A stretch of DNA of 54,538 nucleotides, from positions 1 through 54,538 of the forward strand of contig JAJEAI010000020.1 of NCBI GenBank assembly GCA_022824205.1. Direction: 5' to 3'. This document shows, piece after piece, positions 40,920 through 49,552 of the stretch (position 1 is the first letter of the stretch; each line of letters starts with the position of its first letter). The position numbers and the translations under genes were made by a program. The stretch comes from Candidatus Binatia bacterium (GTDB taxonomy: Bacteria; Desulfobacterota; Binatia; UBA9968; JAJDTQ01). Below the pieces are notes generated by a model, which saw nothing but the letters and a program-made list of their open reading frames with translations, made no database searches and was not told where the DNA came from.

Positions 40920-42374
40920 CTACTGCGGCGCGTCGTTCCGCTCGATCAACACCGACATGCCGTCCGTCAGCTCGGTCATCTGGCCCAGGAACAGGCTGGC
41001 TCTCGCAACCAGCATGCAGTTCCGAATATCGCCCGCGGCCATCTCCCGTAACGCGTGCGGCACGTACACGAAACCGGACGCGATATGCCCTTGGGTGGGG
41101 GCGTAGCCGCACACGCCCTTGGCTCGCCCGAAGCCGGCGATGTCGCTCTTGTCGATCTCCTTGGCCATGGCCAGCATGGCGGCCATCATCTTGTAGTTCC
41201 GGGCGGCCACGTCGCCGGCCTTGGCGGACACCGTGATGTCCGGATTGTGCACTTCGGTCACCACCCGGTCGAGCCGGTCGATGCCCCATTCTAACCGCCT
41301 CAACGGCTCCAGAACAAGCTCCCGGAACTGCTTGTCGAGGGCGGCGCCGGCCTTGACCGGATGGCGACCGACGGCCTCCAGGTTCACCGTTGGGCCGCGG
41401 CCGTCGTCGCGGCCGATCCACACGGCCACCGCGGACAGCGCGTCCTCCAGCACCGGGATGCCCTGCTCCAGGTGGTAGAGGGACTTCATCCCGAGCTTGG
41501 GCAGCGACCCGCCGCCCACCACCACCACGTTCTCGAAGACGCCGCTCTCCACCAGCGAGGCGCCGATGACCATGGCGGGAATGGGCGCGGCGCAGAAGTC
41601 CTTGATGTCGATGCCGGTGCCGAGGTCGCATCCGGCGAACTCGGCGATGGCCTTGGCCATGTTGCCGCCGCCGCGCTGGTAGCGGTCGCCCACGGCCTCC
41701 TCCGAGCAGCTCAGCACCAGGTCGACGTCGCTCGGGCCGAGGCCGTCAACGTGGTTCAGCAGCTCGTGCACGGCCAATGCGCCGGAGACCTTGCAGCAGA
41801 GGTTCTCCAACAACACCGACGCGGAGAGGGCTTCGTCTTCGGAGTGACCCGTCTTCACGACTCCCACGGGCGCGCCCTCGCCGGCGGCGAAGAGCGGCAG
41901 GCTGTTCGAGGACTCCAGCTCAGCGTCCATCTGCGCGTCGGTCAGCAGAGCCGGCGTCCTGGAGGCCAGTGGCGCGGTGAGCCGTGCGGCTTCCAGCACC
42001 GGACCCATCTGCTCCCAGAACCGCTCCCGCAAGAGGACGTGCTTGAATGGGTCCGCGCAGGCGAGCAGGGCGAGGAAGCGGCGTTCCTCCAAGATGTGGC
42101 CGAAGGGCGGCTCGCCGCCGTCCGCGTCGGCCAGCTTGTCGAACCAGGGCTGCTCCACCTCCCACAGGCGCGCCGGCGCCTGGCTTCCGATGAATACCTG
42201 GTTGGGCAGGTAGCGGCACGCGTCGTTGTAGCTCCAGAGGCTCCGCGTCAGGTTCGTCAGGAAATCCGGCTTGGCCGTGGCCTCCCGGAAAGGCTTGGAA
42301 CCGTAACGAACGAGGCTCGGGGTGTGCGCGAGCGCGGTGGCCGCGCCCCGGATGACGGGTCGATTCGTCGGCAT
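40920..42374 (-). CDS. grdC: Glycine reductase complex component C, beta subunit
   Basis: 484 residues of the thiolase-like GrdC family, the subunit that takes the Se-carboxymethyl group from GrdA as an acetyl thioester, to be released as acetyl phosphate with the alpha subunit (GrdD). Family marks: SCSEEAVGDRYQRGGGNMAK (about 222-241) and DIKDFCAAPIPAMVIGA with Cys261, the ketoacyl-synthase-like nucleophile. I start at ATG 42374 (MPTNRPVIRGAATALAHTP), with AAGG eight bases before it; the frame opens at 42431. grdA follows in the same direction. No grdD or grdB lies beside it. Confidence 0.9.
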   Translation of the reverse strand: MPTNRPVIRGAATALAHTPSLVRYGSKPFREATAKPDFLTNLTRSLWSYNDACRYLPNQVFIGSQAPARLWEVEQPWFDKLADADGGEPPFGHILEERRFLALLACADPFKHVLLRERFWEQMGPVLEAARLTAPLASRTPALLTDAQMDAELESSNSLPLFAAGEGAPVGVVKTGHSEDEALSASVLLENLCCKVSGALAVHELLNHVDGLGPSDVDLVLSCSEEAVGDRYQRGGGNMAKAIAEFAGCDLGTGIDIKDFCAAPIPAMVIGASLVESGVFENVVVVGGGSLPKLGMKSLYHLEQGIPVLEDALSAVAVWIGRDDGRGPTVNLEAVGRHPVKAGAALDKQFRELVLEPLRRLEWGIDRLDRVVTEVHNPDITVSAKAGDVAARNYKMMAAMLAMAKEIDKSDIAGFGRAKGVCGYAPTQGHIASGFVYVPHALREMAAGDIRNCMLVARASLFLGQMTELTDGMSVLIERNDAPQ

Positions 42375-42491
42375 GGAAGGGACCTTATAACGTCCGGGGA
42401 GGTCGGGCAAGGTTGAGCGGTAGCCATTCATGACGGTTGTTCCGGCGGTACAGGCTGTGTCGATACTCGCGACCTACTCATCCCGCGAATC

Positions 42492-42678
42492 GTCATTCCC
42501 GGCCCCCCGATACGTCATTCCCGGCCCTCCGAATCGTCATTCCCGGCCCTCCAAAACGTCATTCCCGGCCCCTCCAATACGTCATTCCCGCGGAAGCGGG
42601 AATCCAGGGGTGGCGGTGGGGCGGCCCCATTGCCCCAGGCCCCATCCCGCCTGGATTCCCGCTTCCGCGGGAATGAAG
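42492..42678. repeat. Tandem GTCATTCCCGG units fused to a composite repeat
   Basis: Four head-to-tail units of 21-23 bp, each GTCATTCCCGGCC plus CCCGATAC or a variant (42492-42580), lead into a full palindrome (42581 on), a spacer and its inverted copy (to 42675), then GAAGTATCGGGGGGCCGGGAATGACG. Together with bases to 42893 this is the 519-bp gap between grdC and the M20 gene; the rest holds no other feature apart from the leader of the M20 gene. Confidence 0.8.
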
Positions 42679-42893
42679 TATCGGGGGGCCGGGAATGACG
42701 ACTCTGGGGGCGCTGCCCCTAACTCTCTCACCCCTACCAACCGCAGTGCCGAGACACCGATTCGCGGGCCAGGGCCAATACGCTGCCCTCGACGCGCCGC
42801 CCTCCTTGTAATATGATCCGTGCATGCCATGAGGGCCGGTCCGCCGGAGCTGCCGTAACAGGCCACCGGCCGTCGCACCCGCGGGAGGAAGAC

Positions 42894-44339
42894 ATGCAGG
42901 ATTCGAAACAAAAGCAGTTCGTACTGGACGCGGTGGAGGAGAACGGCAACAACATCGCGCTCCTCGGGGACAACATCTTCTACTTCGCCGAGCTGGGGAT
43001 GCAGGAGTACCGCACCACCGGGCTCATGACCGAGATCCTGGAGCAGGCGGGGTTCGAGATCGAGCGGAACATCTCGGGGATGCCCACGGCGTTCATCGCC
43101 ACCTACGGGTCGGGCAAGCCGGTGGTGGCGCTGCACACGGAGTTCGACGCCACGCCGGCGAGCTCGCAGATGCCGGGAGTGGCGGAGCAGAAACCCATCG
43201 TGGACGGCGCGCCGGGGCACACCGAGGGGCACAACGTCAACGCGGCGGTGATGATCGGCGCGGCGGTGGCGGTGAAGAAGACCATGGAGCAGTTCGACAT
43301 CCAGGGGACGCTCCGGGTGTACGGCGCTCCGGCGGAGGAGCAGCTCGTGAGCCGGCCGTACTTCGTGCGCGACGGCTACTTCAAGGACGTGGACGTGGCG
43401 CTGCACGACCACATCGGCTCCAACCTGGGCACGGTGTACGGCCTGCGCCAGTACGCGCTCATCTCCGCCGAGTTCACCTTCAAGGGCGAGAGCGCCCACG
43501 CCGCCACCTCGCCCTGGAACGCGCGCGACGCCCTCGACGCGGCGGTGCTGATGGACATCGGCTGGGACAAGCTGCGGGAGCACCTGGAGCCCTCCCAGCG
43601 GAGCCACCGGGTCATCAGCAACGGCGGCGACCAGCCCAACGTCATTCCCAACACCGCTACCATCTGGTGGTTTTTCCGCGAGGCGACGGCCGAGAGAGCC
43701 CGGGCACTGTTCGAGAAGGCCAAGCGCGTGGCCCAGGGCGCGGCCACCATGACCGACACCTCCTATTCGGTGAACGTGCTGAGCGCGGTGGCGCCCACCC
43801 GGTGCAACCGCGTCCTGGCGGAGGTGATCCAGCAGAACATCGAGGCCGTGGGCATGCCGCAATGGAACGAGTCCGAGCAGAAGCTCGTCACCGACCTTCA
43901 GACCAAGGTCAACGTCAAGGCCACGGGAATGCCCACCCAGGTGGCGCAGCTTCGGGAAGCGGTGCAGTCCGTGTCCGCCAACGACTCGGGCGACGTGTGC
44001 TGGGTGGTGCCGTCCGGCGTGGTGAACTTCCCGTCCAACATCCCGGGCATCGCCTACCACCACTGGGGCGCGGGCGTGTCGCTGGCCACCACCATTGCCC
44101 ACAAGGGCGCGGTGGTCGGGGCAAAGACCATGGCCGCCTCGGCCGTCGACCTCTTGATGGACCCGGAACTGGTGGCGCGGGCCAAGGAGACCTTCAGGGA
44201 AGAGATCGGCGAGGTGGAGTACCGGCCGCTCCTGCCCGATGACCAGCAGCCGCCGCTGGAACTCAACCGCATCATCATGGAGCGCTACCGCTCGGCCATG
44301 GAAGCGCACTATCCCAAGGAGAAGCCCGCATTCAGTTGA
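42894..44339 (+). CDS. M20 family amidohydrolase/peptidase (AbgB-like)
   Basis: 481-residue metal-dependent amidohydrolase, nearest in build to p-aminobenzoyl-glutamate hydrolase subunit AbgB and related N-acyl amidases. Metal and catalytic sites: VALHTEFDATP (77-87), GHTEGHNVN (109-116) and the catalytic Glu pair in YGAPAEEQ (143-150); LHDHIGSN and YHHWGAG supply further His. The lid domain lies at about 200-310. ATG 42894 is chosen for its GGGAGGAAG ribosome site; the frame is open to 42813. It stands divergent from grdC across a repeat field. The substrate is unknown. Confidence 0.87.
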   Translation: MQDSKQKQFVLDAVEENGNNIALLGDNIFYFAELGMQEYRTTGLMTEILEQAGFEIERNISGMPTAFIATYGSGKPVVALHTEFDATPASSQMPGVAEQKPIVDGAPGHTEGHNVNAAVMIGAAVAVKKTMEQFDIQGTLRVYGAPAEEQLVSRPYFVRDGYFKDVDVALHDHIGSNLGTVYGLRQYALISAEFTFKGESAHAATSPWNARDALDAAVLMDIGWDKLREHLEPSQRSHRVISNGGDQPNVIPNTATIWWFFREATAERARALFEKAKRVAQGAATMTDTSYSVNVLSAVAPTRCNRVLAEVIQQNIEAVGMPQWNESEQKLVTDLQTKVNVKATGMPTQVAQLREAVQSVSANDSGDVCWVVPSGVVNFPSNIPGIAYHHWGAGVSLATTIAHKGAVVGAKTMAASAVDLLMDPELVARAKETFREEIGEVEYRPLLPDDQQPPLELNRIIMERYRSAMEAHYPKEKPAFS

Positions 44340-44457
44340 CCTGGGTCCGAGGCGGCACCCTGCGAGACGCCTGAACCCTGTCTGTTCTCTCGTACGCAAG
44401 CGAGTCCCGCGGGTCGCGGTCATGACGGCCCGGAAGGAGAAGCCCGCATTCAGCTAA
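44314..44457 (+). repeat. Duplicated 3' end of the M20 gene
   Basis: The last 24 bases of the M20 gene (AAGGAGAAGCCCGCATTCAG then TTGA) recur at 44434-44457 as AAGGAGAAGCCCGCATTCAG then CTAA. The 94 bp between the copies holds nothing recognisable. This points to a partial duplication or a lost second copy. Confidence 0.7.
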
Positions 44458-44555
44458 CGCTGCCGCTCCAGGGGCCGGAGATCCGGCTGCGCGCGCTGCT
44501 CGACCGCGCCACCGCCGGGCAGCGGGTCCAGGGCCGCACCCGCCTGCGCCCGTCC

Positions 44556-45953
44556 TTGGTGGACAAGGTGCTGCGTGACCCGTTCTGGGTCTGGTGCCAG
44601 CACCACGCACCCAAGGCCGAGGCGGTGACCGAGATCGGCCGTTACGAGCAGATGCGCTACCGCCGGGGCGTCGAGCACGAGGACGCCTGGGTGGCCGCGC
44701 ACTATCCCGACGCCCTGGCGATACGGCCCGATTTCGGCCACGCGGCCCTCGTCCGCACCCTCCGGGCCATGCTGGAGGGGGTCCCCGCCATCCACCAGCC
44801 GCAACTGTGGGACCTCGGCCGCGACGTCTACGGCCGCGGCGACCTGCTGGTGCGCGACGACAGCCGCGGGTCGGACCTCGGTCCCTACCACTACCGCGTC
44901 ATCGAGATAAAGCGCGCCCGCAAGCTTCGGGACACCTATGTCCTCCAGGCCGCCTTGTACAACCGCACCGTCGGCGCCATCCAGGGCCACACGCCGGCGC
45001 GGGTGACCGTGGCGCTGCGGAACGAGGTCCGTCCGGTGGGCGTGTCGGGCCTTGGGAAGAGGATCGACGACGTGGCCACGCGCTGGAAGGGGCTTCGGGA
45101 CGGCACCACGGAGCAACCCGAGCCCGGCAGACCCCCCGACGTCACCGACTCGCCCTGGCGCGTGTACGGCAACAAGCTGGTGCACGAGCGCCGGGACCTG
45201 GTGCTGCTGGCCGGGGTGCGCGCGCCCGAGCGGGCCAAGCTTCGGGCAGCCGGTATCCACAGTGTGGATGACCTGTGGATACGCCCGCTCCGGGAGATAG
45301 AGGAAATCCTGGGGCCGCACCACGGTGCCACCGCCTACCATGTGGCCCAGAGCTACAGGACCGGGCAACCCGTCCCCCGGCCCGGCCGCGAGTTGCGGAT
45401 ACCGCGGGCCAGGCGGCTCCTCTACTTCGACTTCGAGACCTCCGACGACATGCATCCGGGCATGCCGTCGCACGTCTATCTGATTGGCTGCTGGGACGCC
45501 TCCCGCGACCAGTTCGTCAGGTCCCTGGCCCGTGGCCCGGAGGACGAAGCCGATATTTTCGAGGAGTTCCTCGACTACGTGGGCGACGACGTCGAAGGCG
45601 TGCGCCTCTACCACTGGACCGACTACGAGGTGTGGCAGATGAAGGCCGTCATGCGCCGCTGGCCGCGGCTGGAGGGACGGCTGATGCGCCTCATGGGCTC
45701 CTGCGTGGACCTGAAGCAATGCATCCAGGACGCCGTCTACCTGCCGGTGCCGCGTTTCTCCATCAAGAGCGTCGCCCCCGCCCTCGGCTTCAACTGGCGC
45801 CAGCAGGGGTTCGGCGCCTACGACGCGCTCCTGTGCTACTGGGACTCCATCGATACCGGCGACCGCGCTTTGGCCGAAAAGGCCGTCCGCTACAACGAGG
45901 ACGACTGCATCGCCATGTGGCACGTGGACCAGCGGCTGACCGGGGGCAAGTGA
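44556..45953 (+). CDS. TM0106 family RecB-like nuclease with RNase H-like domain
   Basis: 465 residues, probably a DNA nuclease. The N-terminal half is RecB/Cas4-like: GRGDLLVRDD supplies the metal Asp, VIEIKRARKL the ExK pair and LQAALYN the QxxxY-like end. A short HhH-like stretch (AKLRAAGIHSVDDLW) follows, then a YprB/DnaQ-type exonuclease domain with YFDFETSDD (DxE) and a final YNEDDC. The listed start is TTG 44556; the frame stays open upstream without a standard start, and residues encoded there (RVQGRTRLRPS) fit the family, so the real start may be non-standard and further up. Confidence 0.82.
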   Translation: MVDKVLRDPFWVWCQHHAPKAEAVTEIGRYEQMRYRRGVEHEDAWVAAHYPDALAIRPDFGHAALVRTLRAMLEGVPAIHQPQLWDLGRDVYGRGDLLVRDDSRGSDLGPYHYRVIEIKRARKLRDTYVLQAALYNRTVGAIQGHTPARVTVALRNEVRPVGVSGLGKRIDDVATRWKGLRDGTTEQPEPGRPPDVTDSPWRVYGNKLVHERRDLVLLAGVRAPERAKLRAAGIHSVDDLWIRPLREIEEILGPHHGATAYHVAQSYRTGQPVPRPGRELRIPRARRLLYFDFETSDDMHPGMPSHVYLIGCWDASRDQFVRSLARGPEDEADIFEEFLDYVGDDVEGVRLYHWTDYEVWQMKAVMRRWPRLEGRLMRLMGSCVDLKQCIQDAVYLPVPRFSIKSVAPALGFNWRQQGFGAYDALLCYWDSIDTGDRALAEKAVRYNEDDCIAMWHVDQRLTGGK

Positions 45954-45967
45954 GGCGGCCCCGAATC

Positions 45968-46325
45968 GTCATTCCCGCGAAAGCGGGAATCCAGGCAGGG
46001 TGGAGTGGGGGCTGTTGCGATGCACGCCGCACCCCACCACCCCTGGATTCCCGCTTTCCAGGCTGTGTCAAAACACCAACTTGGCGAGGCAATAACCCCC
46101 AGAAACGTCATTCCCGCGGAAGCTTGGCCTTGACCCCGTTCGGGGGATGAAAATAAGGCGCCGCCCCCCCCCCAATGAGTCATTCCGGCGGAAGCGGGAA
46201 TCCAGGCGGGGTGGGGCCGGGCAATGAGGCCGCCACACCCGCCACACCCCCCACCCCTGGATTCCCGCTTCCGCGGGAATGACTCATTGGGGTGTAGCGG
46301 GATTCCGTAAGTACCAGAGAGCATT
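45968..46325. repeat. Nested mosaic of three composite repeats
   Basis: A full left palindrome (45968 on) with spacer is followed by a right palindrome cut off at GGATTCCCGCTTTCC, where the inner module GGCTGTGTCAAAACACC...GGCAATAACCCCC (46061-46101) joins. Next come a half palindrome, a GGGGATGAAAATAAGG link also seen near 10031, another left palindrome (46179 on), its inverted partner (46256-46282) and the tail TGTAGCGGGATTCCGTAAG. It fills the whole 377-bp gap. Confidence 0.8.
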
Positions 46326-46330
46326 GAACC

Positions 46331-49300
46331 CTACAGCGGGTTCTCCCGGACACGTTCCGACTGCATCGCGGCGGGGTCTTGCAGTGGCTCAGTGGCAGGC
46401 GCCGCGGTGCCGGCCGACTGCTCGGCGTCGCGCGCCTCGGCCTTGCGCCACGCCCGTTCCCGCACGGTGGCGTACAGCACCGGGATCAGCACCAGCGTCA
46501 CCAGCATGGAGGTGAGCAGTCCGCCGATGACCACCCGGGCCATGGGCGCCTGGATCTCGCCGCCTTCGCCCCAGGCCAGTGCCAGCGGCACCAGGGCGAG
46601 GACCGTGGTGAGGGTCGTCATCAGGATGGGCCGCAGACGGGTGCGGCCCGCCAGGACCACGGCGTCGACGACGCTCAGGCCTTCCTCGCGCATCTTGAGG
46701 TTGATGTAGTCCACGAGCACGATGGCGTTGTTCACGACGATGCCCACCAGCAGGATGATGCCGATGTAGGAGTTGACGTTGAAGGTCGTGCCGGTGACGT
46801 GGAGCGACGCGAGCACGCCGATGGCGGCGAAGGGGACCGCGAACATGATCACGAACGGATCGATCAGGCGCTCGAACTGGCCCGCCATCACCATGTAGAC
46901 CATGAGCAAGGCCAGGAGCAGGCCGATGCGCAGCTCGCCGAAGGCCTTCTGCTGTTCCTCGAAGTCTCCGCCTACCTGGATGACCATGCCTTGCGGCAGC
47001 GGGATCTGCGCGAACGCCGCCTGGAGGTCGGCTACGGCCGCGGCCATTTCGCGCCCCGCCACCTCGCCGGAGATGGACACCACCCGTTCCTGGTTGAGGC
47101 GCTGGATCGACATGGGGCCGCGGCGTTCCTCCAGCCGCACCAGGTTCTTGAGCGACAGCACCCGGCCCGAGCCGTCGGAGACGCTCTGGTCCAGCAGCGC
47201 GCTCAGGTTGGCGCGGTCGTCGTCGCCGAGCCGGACGCGCACGTCGTACTCGTTGCCGCCCTCCCGGTAGAAGGTCGCGCGGGTGCCGCCCAGGCTCGCC
47301 TGCAGGCCGCGGGCGATGGTCTCCACCGGTATGCCGAGGCTCGCGGCGCGTTCCCGGTCCACGCGAATCCCCATTTCGGGCTGGCCGCCCTGCCGGCTGA
47401 TGCGGACGCCCGCGATCCCGTCGACTCCCTCCATGGTGTCCTTGACCTGCCGGGCGATGCGCTGAAGCTGGTCCAGGTCGTGGCCGCGTATCCTCACGTC
47501 GAGGTTGTCGTTGTCGCTGAAACCCAGGCGCCGGAAGATCCACAGCCCGGAGCTCGCGCGCACGCGGGCGCGCACCCCGGGGACCTCGCTGACCCGTCGC
47601 CGCAGGGCCCGGACGATATCCTGGTCGGACCGCTCCCGGGTGTTCCTGGACCCCAGCCAGATGTGCACGTGCCCGTTGTTCTTGCCGCGGGCGCGCCAGC
47701 CGAACTGGCCGAAGTGGGTGAAGTTGCGGTACGGCTCGGTGACCTCCTGGTTCACGATGGCCTCGAGTTGCCGGAAAGCGCGGTCCGTTTCCTCGATCTT
47801 CGAACCCGCCTCGGTCTCCGCGAGGATCAGCACGTTGCCCTCGTCGGCGCGGGGCATGAACTCGCTGCCGATGCCCTGGTAGAGGAACAGGCTGCTGGAG
47901 AGCAGCAGCGCCGCCGCCGCCACCACGGTGAAGCGGTGGCGCAGGCACCAGCGCAGCAGTCCCTGGTAGACGTTGTCCAGACCCGTTTGGGAACTCGAGC
48001 CGGCGCGGCTGAGGCGTGACAGGAACCGCCCGGTGCGCCCCTGGCCCGGCCGCCCCAGGAGATGGTGCGCCAGCACCGGCACCACGGTCAGGGCCACCAT
48101 CAGGGAGGCCGCGAGGGAGAAGAACACCACCCACGCGAGCTGCTTGAAGAGGATGCCGGCGGAGCCCGGGACGAAGATCAGGGGCAGGAACACCACCACG
48201 GTGGTCAACGTGGACGCGGTGATGGCTCCCGCCACCTCACGGGTGCCGGTGAGCACGGCCTCCCGGCGCTCGGTGCCGGCCTCGTGGTGCCGGTAGATGT
48301 TCTCCAGCACCACCACGGAGTTGTCCAGCAAGAGCCCGATGCCCAGGGCGAGGCCGCCGAAGGAGATGATGTTGATGCTGAAGCCCTGGAAGTACATGAG
48401 CGCGAAGGTGGCGACGATGGAGATGGGGATGGCGGTGGCGATGACCACCGTGCTGCGCAGGCTGCGCAGGAAGAACAGCAGGACGCACAAGGCCAGCATG
48501 CCGCCCCAGACCGCGGCCAGGGTCACGTTGTCCACCGCGTTGCGAATGTAGTGCGCGTTCTCGCGCAGCACGGTCACCTTGACGGCGGGGAGCTCCTGGT
48601 TGATGCCCTCGATGGCCTGCTTCACCCGGTCCACCACCGCGATGGTGTTGGCGGAAGGCTGGCGCAGCAGGGAGATGACCACGGCGTGGGAGCCGTGGAT
48701 GCGCACCTCGTGGTTCAGGTCCTTGAAGGAGTCCTCCACCTCTCCGACGTCCTTGACGTAGATGGGGGTGCCGTCGCGGGTGGCCACCACCGTGTTGCGC
48801 AGTTGATCCAGGTTGGTGAACTCGCCCAGGGTGCGCACCGATACTTCCAGGTGCGCCCGGCCGAGACTGCCGGCGGGCAGGTTGATGTTGCTCGCCCTGA
48901 GCGCCCGGATGACCTGGTCCGCCGAGAGATTGAAGGCCTTGAGCCGGTCCAGGGAAAGCTGGACGTGGATCTCGCGCTCCAGTCCGCCGCGGATGTCCGC
49001 CGCGGCCACGCCGGCGACCCGTTCCAGGCGGTAGCGGATCTCCTCTTCCACGAAGGTGCGCAGCGCCACCGGGTCCATCTGACCCGATACGCCGATGAAC
49101 ATGATGGGCGACGCGTTGACGTCGTACTTGGAAACCACCGGGGCCTCGGCGCCCGGGGGAAGGTCGTCGCGGATGCGGTCGATGCGCGCGCGGATGTCGC
49201 TCACCGCCACTTCCAGGTTCTTGTTCCAGCCGAAGCTCACCCGGACCTGGCTGCGGCCTTCGACGGACGTGGAGGTGATGTCCTCCACCCCTTCCACGGA

Positions 49301-49516
49301 GCTGACCGCCTTCTCCACGGGCACCGTCACCAGCGTTTCCATCTCCAGCGGCCCGACGTTGCGATAGGTGGTGGAGACCGTGACCCTGGGAAAGGTGATC
49401 TCGGGCAGGAGGTCCACCGGGATCTTGAGAAACGAGATCACCCCGAGGATCACGACGATCAGGACGGCCATGCAGGTGGCCACCGGACGTCTGAGGCAAA
49501 GGGCGGTGAGGTTCAT
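46331..49516 (-). CDS. RND efflux transporter, inner-membrane permease
   Basis: 1061-residue proton-driven efflux pump subunit of the HAE1/AcrB superfamily. The N-terminus MNLTALCLRRPVATCMAVLIVVILGVISFLKIPVDLLPEI is the first helix; two large periplasmic loops follow helices 1 and 7. The proton-relay motif in helix 4 reads GIGLLLDNSVVVLENIYRH: the first Asp is kept and the second is Asn, as in SwrC-like pumps. It lies 36 bp after its adaptor gene and its product exports drugs or lipids to an outer-membrane channel not present here. The C-terminus (ATEPLQDPAAMQSERVRENPL) is a short polar tail. Confidence 0.95.
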   Translation of the reverse strand: MNLTALCLRRPVATCMAVLIVVILGVISFLKIPVDLLPEITFPRVTVSTTYRNVGPLEMETLVTVPVEKAVSSVEGVEDITSTSVEGRSQVRVSFGWNKNLEVAVSDIRARIDRIRDDLPPGAEAPVVSKYDVNASPIMFIGVSGQMDPVALRTFVEEEIRYRLERVAGVAAADIRGGLEREIHVQLSLDRLKAFNLSADQVIRALRASNINLPAGSLGRAHLEVSVRTLGEFTNLDQLRNTVVATRDGTPIYVKDVGEVEDSFKDLNHEVRIHGSHAVVISLLRQPSANTIAVVDRVKQAIEGINQELPAVKVTVLRENAHYIRNAVDNVTLAAVWGGMLALCVLLFFLRSLRSTVVIATAIPISIVATFALMYFQGFSINIISFGGLALGIGLLLDNSVVVLENIYRHHEAGTERREAVLTGTREVAGAITASTLTTVVVFLPLIFVPGSAGILFKQLAWVVFFSLAASLMVALTVVPVLAHHLLGRPGQGRTGRFLSRLSRAGSSSQTGLDNVYQGLLRWCLRHRFTVVAAAALLLSSSLFLYQGIGSEFMPRADEGNVLILAETEAGSKIEETDRAFRQLEAIVNQEVTEPYRNFTHFGQFGWRARGKNNGHVHIWLGSRNTRERSDQDIVRALRRRVSEVPGVRARVRASSGLWIFRRLGFSDNDNLDVRIRGHDLDQLQRIARQVKDTMEGVDGIAGVRISRQGGQPEMGIRVDRERAASLGIPVETIARGLQASLGGTRATFYREGGNEYDVRVRLGDDDRANLSALLDQSVSDGSGRVLSLKNLVRLEERRGPMSIQRLNQERVVSISGEVAGREMAAAVADLQAAFAQIPLPQGMVIQVGGDFEEQQKAFGELRIGLLLALLMVYMVMAGQFERLIDPFVIMFAVPFAAIGVLASLHVTGTTFNVNSYIGIILLVGIVVNNAIVLVDYINLKMREEGLSVVDAVVLAGRTRLRPILMTTLTTVLALVPLALAWGEGGEIQAPMARVVIGGLLTSMLVTLVLIPVLYATVRERAWRKAEARDAEQSAGTAAPATEPLQDPAAMQSERVRENPL

Positions 49517-49552
49517 GGGTTGGGTGTCCTTTCGGTCGGGCGGGAATAGTAG

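Noticed and set aside
46379..49549. Long plus-strand frames over the RND genes
   Set aside because: Antisense shadows caused by high GC at third positions; the products are His/Asp/Gly-rich and have no family motifs.
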